Source of the DNA: Planctomycetota bacterium
GTDB lineage: Bacteria; Planctomycetota; UBA8742; UBA2392
DNA: 64,000 bases
NCBI GenBank assembly: GCA_027493625.1
Contig: JAOSKM010000003.1
Location: 663,028-727,027 of the forward strand
Direction: 5' to 3'
Below the pieces are notes generated by a model. That model was not told the origin of the DNA. It did not search any database and saw nothing but the letters and a program-made list of their open reading frames with translations. The stretch's first letter is position 1. Each line of letters starts with the position of its first letter. Shown here piece after piece: positions 7,062-17,208 of the stretch. Made by a program: the position numbers and the translations under genes.

Positions 7062-9914
7062 CTATTCCCACCACTCTTCTTCGAAGTTCTGCTCGGCGTC
7101 GATGGTGGTGGCCGTGCGTGCCAGCAGCTTCGAGAGCCGCTCGGCTTCCTTGAGCGCCGTTGGGTCGTTGGCGCCCTGCCTGGCGTGCAGCGCCTGCAGC
7201 ATGGCCCAAGCCGTCACGGTGTCCTGAGGGTTGACCAGCCCGGGGTGGCCGCGGCTGCTGCCGAGCGGCAGGTCGCTGGCGATGACCCATGCGGCGAAAC
7301 GCCTGCAGCTCGGGAGCGTTTCGGGCGCGATCATCATCTTGTACCAGTTGCGCGCGATCACGCTGCAGTTGCCCGACTGCATGCTGGAGGCAAAGATCGC
7401 TTCCGTGGCGTCCCGGCTGCTGCTTCGCATCACCAGCCTGGGGCCGGCCTGCTTCAGCTCGGGGGCGGCGCGCTCGATCGCCTGCATGTCGGCCGTGTCG
7501 GCGTTCGGGATCAGCAGCTGTTCGAGGTAGCCGAGCAGGTCGTCGGCATCGCCGAACTCCAGCAGGTTGTCGCGCGTGGCGGGCAGCTCGAACAGCAGCA
7601 GCGCCGGATTGATCGGGGTGCGAGAGCGCGAGTCAAGGGCGCGCGCCGCGGCCTCGAGGCGGCAGCGCATGGCCAGGCTCTGGTCGCCGCCCTTGCGCGC
7701 CAGCACCGCCGCCAGCGCCAGCAGGTGACTCTGGGTTTCCAGGCCCAGCATCGCGTCGCGGTTGAACCACAACAGGCGTGCGGCGTCCTGCGCGGCGCCT
7801 GAGCGCGCCAGCAGCCGGGCCGCCTCGAGCAGCAGTCCTGTGTGCACCACCTCCGGAATGCCGGCCTCGGTCCGCGCCCCGGCGTACAGTGTGTAGGTTT
7901 CGCTGGGGCGGGTCTGCAGCCGGGCGCGCAGGTCGATCTGCGACTGGTGCTTGCCCAGCCACTCCGCAAGCGCGGCCAGTCCGGCGGGCTTGTCGATCAG
8001 CAGCCGGGCCCGCAGCAGCAGCGCGCGCGACTCCACCATACCGAGCACGGGGCCGGTTTTCTGGCTGAGGGCCTGGCGCACCTGCCAGTTGTTGTTGGCG
8101 CGCAGCTGCTGGATCAGCTCGCTCGTGCTCTCCAGCGCCTGCTTGAGGCTCTGGCTGGCGACGTGACCCTCGGCCAGGAAGGCCTCCAGTTCCGCGGCCG
8201 GCACCTCCGCCGCGATGCGGGCCGGCAGCCCGTACATGGTCTGGCGCGCGAGGTTTTCGCCATCGGGGAGCAAGCGTGCCGCGCCCTCCACGGTACCGAT
8301 GCCGGCCGAGCCTCCCCACAGGTCGATGCCCCCGAGCTCGCGCATCAGCAGGCGGATGTCGGGCACGGCGCCGATCACGGCGCCCGCGCGCAGCGAGGTG
8401 CGCAGCAGCGGGTGCACGGCGGCGTCCAGCCTGGCGACCTCCACGCCTTCCTCGCCGTCGGCTGGTTGCGCGGGCCGCTCTTCGGCGGCGGGCTTGCCGT
8501 CGCCGATCGCCACCAGGGCAAGCTCGCCGAACAGGCCGTCCTGGTACAGCGGCTTGCCGGACTCATAACCATAGGTGCGGCTGGCCTCCAGCAGGAACCT
8601 GCGGGCCAGCTCGTGCTCGTCGTGGCGCACCAGCCACAGGCCCAGCGCGCCGGCCGGCACCGGCTGGTTGCGGTTGCTGTCTCCGAACGTGGTGCGCATC
8701 AGCTCGAGTTGCGCCAGGCCGGCCTCGGGATTGGCTCGGTACAGCGTCAGCGCCGGGGTGAACACGCGGTCCGCGGCCTGCCTCGCCGGGCCGCGCGCGT
8801 AGACGTTGTAGCTGTAGACAGCCAGGCCGCACAGCGTGCGCAGCCTCGCCAGCGGTCCGCTGCGTGCGTCCTCGGCGCGGCCCAGTTCGCCCAGCGCCTC
8901 CGCCTGCAGGTCCAGCAGCGCGATGTCGTCAAGCGCCACCGCCAGCGTCTTGCGCGCCACGGCCTCGGCCTCGTTGGCCTCCCCGGCCAGCAGGTGCGCG
9001 CGGGCCGCGATGCGCGCGCCGATCACCGCCTGCCAGCGGGCCCGGCGGGCCTTCTGTTCCAGGCTTTGGCGCACGGCGGGGTCGGCGCTGCGCAGGGTGT
9101 CGATTTTCTCCTGGGCGTCGCGCGCGGCTTTCAGCTGTTCCTCAAGCCCGGCGGTGTGCCGCGCGGCGGCGGCGGGGTCGCGCGCGACCTCCTCGATGCA
9201 GCGATCGAGCCCGGGCAGCTCGCTGGGGAACCACCAGATCGGCATGAAGGGGCTGGTGAAGGGCTCCGGCTGAAACAGGCCGGCTTCCTCTTCCCCGCCC
9301 CATTCATCGAGTTGTTTGCCGGCGTCCTTCTTCGCGGGCTGGTCCGCCCCGGCGTTCCAGGGCCTGACCTGCGACCATCGCCCGGAAGCGGGCGGCACGT
9401 ATGGGTAAAGGGGGCGCTCGTCGTTCACCAGCAGGTCGAGGTAATTGCCCATCGCGCCCTCGTGGTCGCCCTGAAGCCAGCGCAGGCCGGCGTGCCAGCG
9501 CTGCAGCGCGGGCGAGTTGGGCGCGCGCAGCCGGCCCGCCAGCACCACCTGCAGGGCCACGTCCCCGGCGTCATAGGCCAGGAAGAGCCGCGCCGCGCGC
9601 ACGTGGTTGCGCGCGTCGTTGCTCTGCGCGAGGATCGGCTGCATCACCTTGAGCGCCGTCTTCTTGTCCCCGGCCTGCAGCGCCAGCGCGGCGCGCATCG
9701 AGGCGAACCAGCGCGGAAACTCGCCGCTCAGGCGGTTGTCGCCGCGCAGGGCGTCCAGCCTGGCCGCCGCGGTGGCGTCGTCCCCGTGCAGCCAGGCGCG
9801 CCGCAGGGCATCGAGCTCGAAGGCCAGGCCCGAGGCGTCGTCGTCCGCGCGCACCGGGTTGATGCAGGCTGCCAGCAGCAGCGCGGCGCAGGCCAGCAGG
9901 CGGGCGGTCTTCAT
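7062..9914 (-). CDS. Large lipoprotein with helical repeats, unknown function
   Basis: 950 residues from the ATG at 9914, which overlaps the stop of the upstream gene as ATGA; the frame further upstream is only a shadow of that gene. It opens with a lipoprotein signal (MKTARLLACAALLLAAC, lipobox LAAC). The rest is predicted alpha-helical with weak TPR-like pairs (for example RLDALRGDNRLSGEF, LDLQAEALGELGRAEDA) and acidic, Pro-containing linkers. No catalytic motif is visible. It is the last gene of a three-gene operon (13268 to 7062) and probably works with the HEAT-like protein before it at the cell envelope. I do not recognise a named family. Confidence 0.7.
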   Translation of the reverse strand: MKTARLLACAALLLAACINPVRADDDASGLAFELDALRRAWLHGDDATAAARLDALRGDNRLSGEFPRWFASMRAALALQAGDKKTALKVMQPILAQSNDARNHVRAARLFLAYDAGDVALQVVLAGRLRAPNSPALQRWHAGLRWLQGDHEGAMGNYLDLLVNDERPLYPYVPPASGRWSQVRPWNAGADQPAKKDAGKQLDEWGGEEEAGLFQPEPFTSPFMPIWWFPSELPGLDRCIEEVARDPAAAARHTAGLEEQLKAARDAQEKIDTLRSADPAVRQSLEQKARRARWQAVIGARIAARAHLLAGEANEAEAVARKTLAVALDDIALLDLQAEALGELGRAEDARSGPLARLRTLCGLAVYSYNVYARGPARQAADRVFTPALTLYRANPEAGLAQLELMRTTFGDSNRNQPVPAGALGLWLVRHDEHELARRFLLEASRTYGYESGKPLYQDGLFGELALVAIGDGKPAAEERPAQPADGEEGVEVARLDAAVHPLLRTSLRAGAVIGAVPDIRLLMRELGGIDLWGGSAGIGTVEGAARLLPDGENLARQTMYGLPARIAAEVPAAELEAFLAEGHVASQSLKQALESTSELIQQLRANNNWQVRQALSQKTGPVLGMVESRALLLRARLLIDKPAGLAALAEWLGKHQSQIDLRARLQTRPSETYTLYAGARTEAGIPEVVHTGLLLEAARLLARSGAAQDAARLLWFNRDAMLGLETQSHLLALAAVLARKGGDQSLAMRCRLEAAARALDSRSRTPINPALLLFELPATRDNLLEFGDADDLLGYLEQLLIPNADTADMQAIERAAPELKQAGPRLVMRSSSRDATEAIFASSMQSGNCSVIARNWYKMMIAPETLPSCRRFAAWVIASDLPLGSSRGHPGLVNPQDTVTAWAMLQALHARQGANDPTALKEAERLSKLLARTATTIDAEQNFEEEWWE

Positions 9915-12705
9915 GGCAGCTCCAGGAAGCGGTACTTGCCGGTCTCCGGCACGAACTGCAGCAGCGCGCGGCGGCACGACCACCAGCTGCGCCAGTCGTC
10001 GGCGGGTGCTTCCTCGAACAGCGCCGCCAGTTGCGCGGCAGCCAGCGGGCGCGTCGCGGAAGGCCGCGTGAAGGCCGCGGCGCCCACACCCTGCACGTCC
10101 ATCTGCGGGGTACCCCAGCGCTGGTCCACCAGCCGCGCCTCGGCCGTGGCGCCCCGCGCGAAGCGCAGCGGCTCCGGCCCGAAGGCATCCAGCAGGCCGC
10201 GCAGCGCGGCGGTGTTGCCGCCGCGGGCCTGCTGCATCCGGAAGAGCGCGCCGAACACGCTGGCCGGCTCGGCGCTGACGGCCCCGCGGATGCGCTCGCT
10301 GTCGGGGCCTTCCAGCAGCCCCAGCCAGGCGCGCGCCACCTGCAGGCCCACGTAGTTGCTGCCGTCGTCCTGGCGCGGCGTGCGCCCGATGATCACACGG
10401 GCCTGCTCCGGGCCGCACAGCAGGGCGGTCGCGATCAACTGCGTCACGTCGCGGGGCACCGGCTCGGCGGCGGCGCCGTACAGCACCTCCAGCATGTCCA
10501 CGCCCGAGTCCGCCAAAAGCAGCGCCACGCCCGGACGCGACAGCAGGTTGGAACTCTGGGCAAAAGCCAGCGCGGTGGCCAGGTTGCGCGCCGCCTTTTC
10601 CGGCAGCGGGCGGCGGATCAGTTCCCAGTTCGAGGCCCAGCGCTGCGCGTTCGCGGGAGTGTCAAACAGCACCTCAACCAGCTGCTCGCGTGTCACCCCG
10701 CGGCTGCGCCCGGCCAGCACGCTCTGCAGCACCAGCCCCAGGTTGGCCGCGTTGGCCCCCTGCTGCAGGGTGTTGGCGCGGAACTCCTCGGCGGCGTCGC
10801 TGGCGCTCAGTGCGATCGCCCGGCCTATGCTCGCTCCCAGCGGGTCCCAGGTTTCGCCGGCGAAGCGCTTCAGCCAGTCCTCCACCAGCTCGCCGTCGCG
10901 CCCGGCCAGGGCCAGCGCCATCATGGCCGAAAGCCTGGAGGCGTCGTTCAGGTCGGTCGCCATGGCGCGCAGCAGCTCGAAGCCGGCCTGGTCGTCCAGC
11001 GACAGCAGCAGCCGCAGCATCACAAGGTCGTCGTTGGCCAGGTACTGGGCCAGGTAGTCGTCCAGCTCGTAACCGTTGGCCAGGCTGTTCGCCACGTGCG
11101 TGGCGGCGCAGGCCCCCGCCGCGGTCTGCGGCTGCTGCGCCAGCACCTTCACCGCCAGCGGCAGCTCGGCACGCGGCAGGTGCTTGCGCCAGCCCTCGAT
11201 CAGCGGCTGCAGGCCTTCGCCGCGGCCGGAGCGCACCAGCACTTCCGCCAGCAGCGGGCGGGTCAGCAGGCCGGCGTCCGGCAGCGCCGCGGCCAGCGAT
11301 TCGAGCTCGGCACTGGAAAGCAGGTCCGCCATGGGGCGCAGTGACTCCAGCGCCGCGGGCGCGGTGTCGGCGTCCGCCAGCGCGGTTGCCAGCAGCGCGC
11401 GGGCGGTGCTGGCGGCGCGGTACTGGCCAAGCGAGTGAGCGGCGGCGTTGCGCAGCCCGGGTTGCTTGTGCTGAAGCAGCTTCACCAGGAAAGGCTGCAG
11501 CACCTTTGGCTCGCGCGGGCTGAGCCACCAGGCGTCAAGCACGCTGAGCTGCGCCTCGAAAGGCAGCTCTTCGAAGGCATCGATCACCGCGGCAACCGGC
11601 ATCACCGCGGCCCAGGCCCCTGCCGTGATGCCCAGCCGGCGGGTGTCGGCGCCTCCGGCCATCAGGCCCAGCATGGCGGACTCGATCCGCGCGGAAAGCC
11701 CCGAACGCTGCAGCAGCGCCAGCCAGGTGCTGAGCAGCATGGGCGACATGGCGTCCACGGCGGGCAGGCCGGCCGCATCGAGCTGCGGCCCGGTGCAATG
11801 CGCGATCATGTTGAGGGCCAGCGCGGTGCGGACCTCGAGCGCCTCGGGCGGCTCTTTGCCGCCGGGATCGGGTCGGCCGGCGCGCGCGGCCAGCAGCGCC
11901 GGCGCCGTGTACACGCCGCGGAAGTCCACGCTGGAGGACAGCGCGGACTCAATGCCGCGGCCCGCGCCGATCGAGAACCGCAGCTGCGTGAGGGTTTCGA
12001 TGACGTCGGCCGGGTCGCCGGGGGCATCAGCGCCATCGCCAGCATCAGGTTGCGGGCGCCGGGTGCTGCCTCGGGGCTGCGCGCGGCCAGGGCCAGGGCC
12101 TGGCCGTAGCCGGCGCTGCCTTCGATTTCGCGGCACAGCTCGGCGCTGGGGAAGAACTGGCTGCGCGCGGCGAGCTGCGCCAGCACGCGCGCCCACAGCG
12201 CCACCAGCCCGGGCTGGGCGCGGGCGCGCAGGATGCTGAGCAGCGGGGTGACGTCCTCATTGCGCAGGTGCTGCTTGAGCTCGTCGATGGTGAGGTTCAG
12301 GCGCCGCGCGGCCAGGAAGAACTCGCCCTCGCGGCTCATGATCACTTCTTCCAGCAGGCTGCAGCGGTTGGCGATCTCGTCGTCGTCGTGGTTCTTGGCC
12401 TGCTGCACCAGCTCGAGGGCGCGGGCGTCGAAGCCGGCCAGCTCGGACATCGCGCGATCCCGCTGCACCAGCCGCTCGCTGCCCAGCTGCTCGATCAGCT
12501 CGCGGATGCGCGCGGCCTCTTCGGGCGTGGGCGGGATGGGCTGCACGGCGTTCGGGCCCGGCTCGGTGCTGCGGGGCTGCTCGGCGGAAGGCCCGGCGGG
12601 GCCGGGGCGCCGCACGACACGCACGCCCTGCGCCTGCACGACGTGGAAGCACAGCCAGCCCAGGGCCAGCGCGATCAGTATGCCTGCCAGGTGCCCGCGC
12701 TTCAT
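9911..12705 (-). CDS. HEAT/ARM-like helical repeat protein, membrane-anchored; frameshift near 12020
   Basis: The start at 12705 overlaps the preceding gene as ATGA and begins with an uncleaved signal or anchor (KRGHLAGILIALALGWLCF). About 930 residues follow, rich in short helical pairs reminiscent of HEAT repeats (for example GLRNAAAHSLGQYRAAS, LLTRPLLAEVLVRSGRGEG). The frame breaks at a run of five G on the plus strand (12020-12024). One extra base restores a continuous protein (ALMP then PGDPADVIETLTQL), so I read this as a homopolymer error. HEAT-like repeats usually bind proteins. No enzyme motif seen. Middle gene of the operon. Confidence 0.7.
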
Positions 12706-13268
12706 GGGTGCGCCCGCTTCTCGAACCAGATCCGCAGCCGGTCGGCGATGAAATCCGACTCGCCTTCCTCACTCAACAGACTAAGACGCATCAGGCTCTG
12801 CGCAAAGGAAAGCTCTTTCTCACTCCCCAGCCGGAACCAGGGGGGAAGCGCCGCAGCCTCCAGGCCCGACTCCTCCAGCAGGCCGACACAGGCCGACAGG
12901 CCCCCGGGCTGAAGGGCGGCGGCGATCAGCCGCTCGATCAGCGGCTGTTCCAGGCCTTGCGCCAGGCCCAGCAGGTAGACGCTGTTGTCGGCACAGGGTC
13001 CCACGACCACGTCCAGCTCTTCCAGCAGCTCCAGCGCGCCCTCCACGCAGTCGGCCGGCAGGCCCGCCACGTCGGAAAAGGCCAGCAGCACCGGTCCGCG
13101 GTGGGAAGCGGCGGCCGGGGCCGGGGCGGCGGGGCTTTCGACGCGCATACGCAGGAACTGCAACAGCTCAGCCAGGTCGGCGCGCAGGGCGGCGTCCAGG
13201 GCGGCGTCGGAGACGGGTCGGGAGACAATCAGCGCCAGGGGGCGCGGGGATTGGTCGGATTTGGCCAT
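12702..13268 (-). CDS. DUF2064-like (TIGR04282-type) glycosyltransferase-fold protein
   Basis: 188 residues. The central part (GPVLLAFSDVAGLPADCV, then DVVVGPCADNSVYLLGL) matches the pattern of the DUF2064 family, whose usual version is GTDSPxL followed by DVVLGPAxDGGYxLiGL. Several normally conserved acidic residues are changed (SD for TDS, CADNS for AxDGG), so the fold is likely but activity is doubtful. The family is thought to be nucleotide-sugar transferase-like. It is the first gene of a translationally coupled operon with the two helical-repeat proteins. Confidence 0.6.
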   Translation of the reverse strand: MAKSDQSPRPLALIVSRPVSDAALDAALRADLAELLQFLRMRVESPAAPAPAAASHRGPVLLAFSDVAGLPADCVEGALELLEELDVVVGPCADNSVYLLGLAQGLEQPLIERLIAAALQPGGLSACVGLLEESGLEAAALPPWFRLGSEKELSFAQSLMRLSLLSEEGESDFIADRLRIWFEKRAHP

Positions 13269-13399
13269 GGGACGGTTATAGCAGCTGTCCGGTTTCAGGT
13301 GTCAGGGGTTGGTGGGGGGCGGCAGCCCGCTTGATCCCCGCCGCCTTGACCGGCAGAAATTGCGCTGTTTGAAGCGGTGCGCCCGGCTATGCTGCCTGC

Positions 13400-14497
13400 A
13401 TGGGCGAACACACGGAAAGACTGCGCCGCGAGGGCCCGGACGGCGAGTTGCGTCCGCCGGTGGGCGCGCTGCCGGGCACGCTGGTCGAGAACCCGGATGC
13501 GCTGCCGACGCGCATGCTGGTGGTGGACTTCGACTCCGAGCACATTGAAGAAGCCGAGATCCGCGACCCGTTCGACCTGAAGAAGTACATCGACCGTGAC
13601 TCGGTCACCTGGGTCGACGTTTCCGGCTTCCGCAACATCGGGCAGATCCGCCAGCTGGGCGAGCTGCTGGACATCCACCCGCTGGCGCTGGCCGACGCCG
13701 TGAACGTGCCGCAACGCGCCAAGGCGGAGGCCTACCAGGACTACCTGTTCATCGTCACGCATGCGCCCGAGTTCGAGAACGGCGGCCCCTGCTACACCGA
13801 GCAGGTGAGCCTGCTGTTCGGCAACCACTTCGTGCTGACCTTCCAGGAGCGCCCCCAGGACGACCTGTTCAAGGGGCTGCGCGAGCGCATCCGCAGCAAG
13901 CGCGGGCTGATCCGCGGCAAGTCGTCGGCCTACCTGGGCTACTCGATCATCGACCGCATCACCGACGAGTACTTCCCGATCCTGGACGGCTACGAGACGC
14001 GGCTCGACGCGCTGGAGAAGCGCATCCTGGCCGGCGAACTGGACGTGGTGAATGAGCTTTACGAGGTGAAGCACCAGGTGTTCGACCTGCGCCGCAGCAT
14101 CGACACCCACCGCGACAGCCTGAATACGCTGCTGCACATGCAGGTGCCCTACCTGACCGACGAGGTCAAGCTGTTCCTGCGCGACTGCCACGACCACGCC
14201 ACCAGCCAGAGCAACCTGACCCAGAGCCTGCAGGAGTACGCCATCAGCCTGCGCGAGCTGCTGGTGGCCACGCAGTCGCAGCGCATGAACGAGGTGATGA
14301 AGGTGCTGACCATCGTCGCCACCATCTTCATGCCGCTGTCGTTCTTCGCCGGCGTGTACGGCATGAACTTCGACACGAGTCAGCCCGGCAACATGCCGGA
14401 GCTGGGCATGGCCTACGGCTACTGGATCTTCTGGGGCTGCATGGCGGCGGTGGTGCTGTCCATGCTGTGGTACTTCCGCCGCCGCAAGTGGCTGTAG
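13400..14497 (+). CDS. corA: CorA family magnesium/cobalt transporter
   Basis: 365 residues. The long cytoplasmic N-terminal domain (with SVTWVDVSGFRN and HPLALADAVN) and the coiled helix match CorA. The two C-terminal membrane helices carry the signature YGMNF near residue 320 at the end of the first, and a basic C-terminus (RRRKWL). CorA pentamers form gated Mg2+ channels in the inner membrane. The gene stands alone; the four-helix-bundle cassette begins two bases after its stop codon. Confidence 0.95.
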   Translation: MGEHTERLRREGPDGELRPPVGALPGTLVENPDALPTRMLVVDFDSEHIEEAEIRDPFDLKKYIDRDSVTWVDVSGFRNIGQIRQLGELLDIHPLALADAVNVPQRAKAEAYQDYLFIVTHAPEFENGGPCYTEQVSLLFGNHFVLTFQERPQDDLFKGLRERIRSKRGLIRGKSSAYLGYSIIDRITDEYFPILDGYETRLDALEKRILAGELDVVNELYEVKHQVFDLRRSIDTHRDSLNTLLHMQVPYLTDEVKLFLRDCHDHATSQSNLTQSLQEYAISLRELLVATQSQRMNEVMKVLTIVATIFMPLSFFAGVYGMNFDTSQPGNMPELGMAYGYWIFWGCMAAVVLSMLWYFRRRKWL

Positions 14498-14498
14498 C

Positions 14499-14933
14499 GA
14501 TTTTGGATTTTAGATTTTGGATTTTGGATTGGGGCCATGGACGAGAACGAATTCAAAGCCAGGACGCGCAACTTCGCCAAGCGCGTAGCGCGCGTCGGAG
14601 ACTCCCTGCCCGGGAAGCGTTCGGCGGACGTGATTGCGCGGCAGGTCATCCGTTCCGGATTCTCGGTTTCCTCCAATTACCGGGCCGCCTGCCGCGCGAA
14701 ATCCACCCGGGACATGATCTCCAAACTTTCCATAGTGGAAGAGGAAGCGGACGAGACGGTGGATTGGCTCGAAATGATTGTCGAGTTGGATCTGATGCCA
14801 CCCGACGATCTGCATGCACTAATCAAGGAAGGCAACGAACTCCTGGCAATGACCGTCGCCTCTATTAAGACACTTCGCCGCAAACTCAGAGAATGAACTC
14901 CAATCTAAAATCCAAAATCTAGAATCCAAAATC
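14499..14933. mobile_element. Four-helix-bundle cassette A with 34-bp terminal inverted repeats
   Basis: The left end (14499-14532) is built of GATTTTGGATT-type iterons. The right end (14900-14933) is its inverted copy, differing at only two of 34 positions. The 435-bp unit holds one gene. It begins two bases after the corA stop and ends just before the secretin terminator. The same design recurs at 17209-17639. Confidence 0.7.
14537..14896 (+). CDS. Four-helix-bundle protein (S23 / rRNA intervening-sequence protein family)
   Basis: 119 residues, all helical, with hallmarks of the 23S rRNA intervening-sequence protein family: FAKRVARVGDSL, then SGFSVSSNYRAACRAKS and KLSIVEEEADETVDWLE. A paralog with the same layout is at 17245. 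Family members form pentamers of four-helix bundles. They are found inside rRNA intervening sequences or as free genes; biochemical function is not settled. Here the gene is bracketed by inverted 34-bp iteron repeats, suggesting a mobile cassette. Confidence 0.88.
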   Translation: MDENEFKARTRNFAKRVARVGDSLPGKRSADVIARQVIRSGFSVSSNYRAACRAKSTRDMISKLSIVEEEADETVDWLEMIVELDLMPPDDLHALIKEGNELLAMTVASIKTLRRKLRE

Positions 14934-14936
14934 GAC

Positions 14937-14960
14937 AAGGGCCGACTTCCATCGGCCCTT
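14937..14960 (-). terminator. Terminator downstream of the secretin gene
   Basis: A 9-bp stem AAGGGCCGA / TCGGCCCTT with a 6-nt loop lies 26 bp past the minus-strand secretin stop. The minus-strand T-rich tail lies in the adjacent GATTTTGG repeat. Confidence 0.6.
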
Positions 14961-14985
14961 GTGCATGCATCGCTCAAGCCAGGCC

Positions 14986-17102
14986 CTAGTCTTTCTTGTC
15001 CAGGCCCTGGTAGTCGAAGTGGCGGCTGGGTGAGCCCGGCGGCGGGTTGTACTGGCGGCGCTGCTCGGCCTCGACATCGCTGAAGAACTTCTCTTTCTGG
15101 GGCGTCTTCATCTTGGCCGTGTCGGCCTTGGCGTTGGCCAGGGTCTGCTCGCTGAGCTTCTTGTAGTCGTAGAAGTTGGCGTCCTTCAGGATCTTCGGGC
15201 GCAGGAAGATGTACAGGTTGGTGCGGCGCTCCACGGTGCGCTGGCTCTTGAACAGCTCGCCGATCAGCGGGATGTCGCCCAGCAGCGGAATCTTGTTCAC
15301 GGTCTTGCTGCTGGTGCTGGACTTCAGGCCGCCCACCACCACGGTGCTGGAGTCCGGCACGGTCACAAACGTCGTGATGCGCCGGCGCTGGCGGGGCGGC
15401 GACACGCCCGGCGTGGCGCTTTCACCCGTGAAGTTGGTGATGTCGAGGTCGAGCTCGAGCGTGATGTAGCCGTCCTGGCTGATCTGCGGCGTCACGTTCA
15501 TGGTGATGCCGGCCTCGACGAAGTCGCCCGCCGATGTCGTCGTGCCCTGGCCGGTGCCCAGGTTGTTCAACTGCACCAGCTGGATTTCCTGCTGGATCTC
15601 GATGGTCGCCTGCTCGTTGTCGTTGGTGATCAGCATCGGCTGCTGCAGCACGTTGGTGTCCGCCTGCGTTTTCAGGAAGCGCACCAGCAGCGGGATGTCG
15701 AACGCCGTGCCCTTGTTGAGCGTGAGCAGGCCGCCCTGGCCGAAGATCGGGTTTCGGCCGGCGGGCACGCCGCCGCCGGTGCCGATCGGCACGCCGGAGC
15801 TGTCCACGATTTCGCTGAAGCCGAAGCTGGTGCCGAAACTGGCGCGGGGTTGCGAGGACTCGTTGGCGAAACCGTCCACGGTTGCCACTTCGACGCCGAA
15901 CTGGAAGTCGTCGTCATCGGTGACCTCGAGGATCGCCGCCTCGATCATCACCTGCGGGCGCCGCACGTCGAGCTTGTCGATCACCTTCTGGATCTGCGCG
16001 TAGTCGCTGGGCGTGGCGATCACCAGCAGGCTGTTGGTGCCTTCGTCAGGCACGATTACCGGCGCGTTCGGGTCGTTGGTACCGCCGATCACGCCCGGCT
16101 GGCCCGGCACGCCCGGCTGGGTGCTCGGCACGCCGGCGCCCAGCACGTCGTTGAGCACGGCCGCCAGGTCCGCGGCCTGCACGTTCTTGCACTGGTAGTA
16201 CTGGATCTTGCCGGTGGCGCTGGCGCCGGGGATGGGGATGTCCAGCTTGGCGACCAGGTCGCGCACCAGCTCAATGCCCGCGTCGTAGCCGGTCACCATG
16301 ATGGCGTTGACGTAGGGCGCGACTTCGACGCGCACCAGGGTCTCGTCGTCGGGGCTGCCCGGGCGGCGCGGGATGGCCTGCAGCAGCTGCTGGCGCTGGG
16401 TCAGCAGATTGTTGAGGCTGGTGACCAGTTCCTCGGCGTCGATGTTGTCGATGTTGATCACTTCCAGGCGCGGGCTGCGCGGCGGCTGGTCCATCAGCTG
16501 GATGATCTGGGCCAGGCGCCGGATGTTGTAGCTGTAGTCCGCGATGATCAGGCTGTTGATGCCCGCGATCGGGTTCACCACGCCGCCCTGGCGGGTGGTC
16601 AGGTTCTGCAGCGCGCCGCGCACGGCGTTGGCCTCGGCGTACTTCAGGTTCACCACCAGGGTGACGAAGTCGGCGGTGGTGTCGGTCCATTCGGCCAAGT
16701 TATCGAGCAGCACCACGTTGTTGCTTTGCGTGATGGCCTCGGCGGCCGGGATGATCTCGTAGAACTTGACCGATTCCTTGGTGTCTTCGCCGAAAGGGGC
16801 GAGGATCAGGCGGTATTGCTTGAGGAAGGTCTGCAGCACGCTGAACATGGCCGTCGGGGGACCGGCACGCCTTCGCGCGGGGCCACGATGGTGACCGTGC
16901 CCGCGAGCTTCTTGGGGTCGTACAGGAACTTGATCTTCTGGTACTCGGCCGTGAGCTGGATCATCTCGCTGAGCGGGATGTCTTCCATGACGCCGCGCAG
17001 CAGCAGCACGGGCTGCTCGCCTTCGGGCTGGGGAGGTTGCTGGGCATTGAGGGAAGCCGCGCCAAGGGCGAAAGCGACCACAAGCAGGAGGATTCTGCGC
17101 AT
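14986..17102 (-). CDS. Secretin (GspD/PilQ-like) outer-membrane channel protein; frameshift near 16858
   Basis: The N-terminus at 17102 is a signal peptide (MRRILLLVVAFALGAASLNA) followed by an N0-like segment. A single missing base in a G5 run on the plus strand (16856-16860) breaks the frame; restoring it joins EGVPVP to TAMFSVLQTFL. The remainder (about 620 residues) has repeated N1-type domains (FVTLVVNLKYAEANAV, KIQYYQCKNVQAADLAAV). The C-terminal secretin domain reads VPDSSTVVVGGL then NKIPLLGDIPLIGELF. It would assemble as a multimeric outer-membrane pore for type II secretion or pili. No other secretion genes are adjacent, so the system is unassigned. Confidence 0.88.
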
Positions 17103-17208
17103 ACCGTTACTCCGTGGAGTGTTGCAGCGTGTTCGTCTAGCCGTAAAACGATGCCCGTGCCAACGGGTTGGGGAATTCCGGGTTTACCCGGCCCGAGGGC
17201 CGGGGGCA

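Noticed and set aside
9915-10418. N-terminal extension of the 7062 gene frame to 10418
   Set aside because: It is an out-of-frame read of the upstream HEAT-like gene; the ATG at 9914 gives a lipoprotein signal and ATGA coupling.
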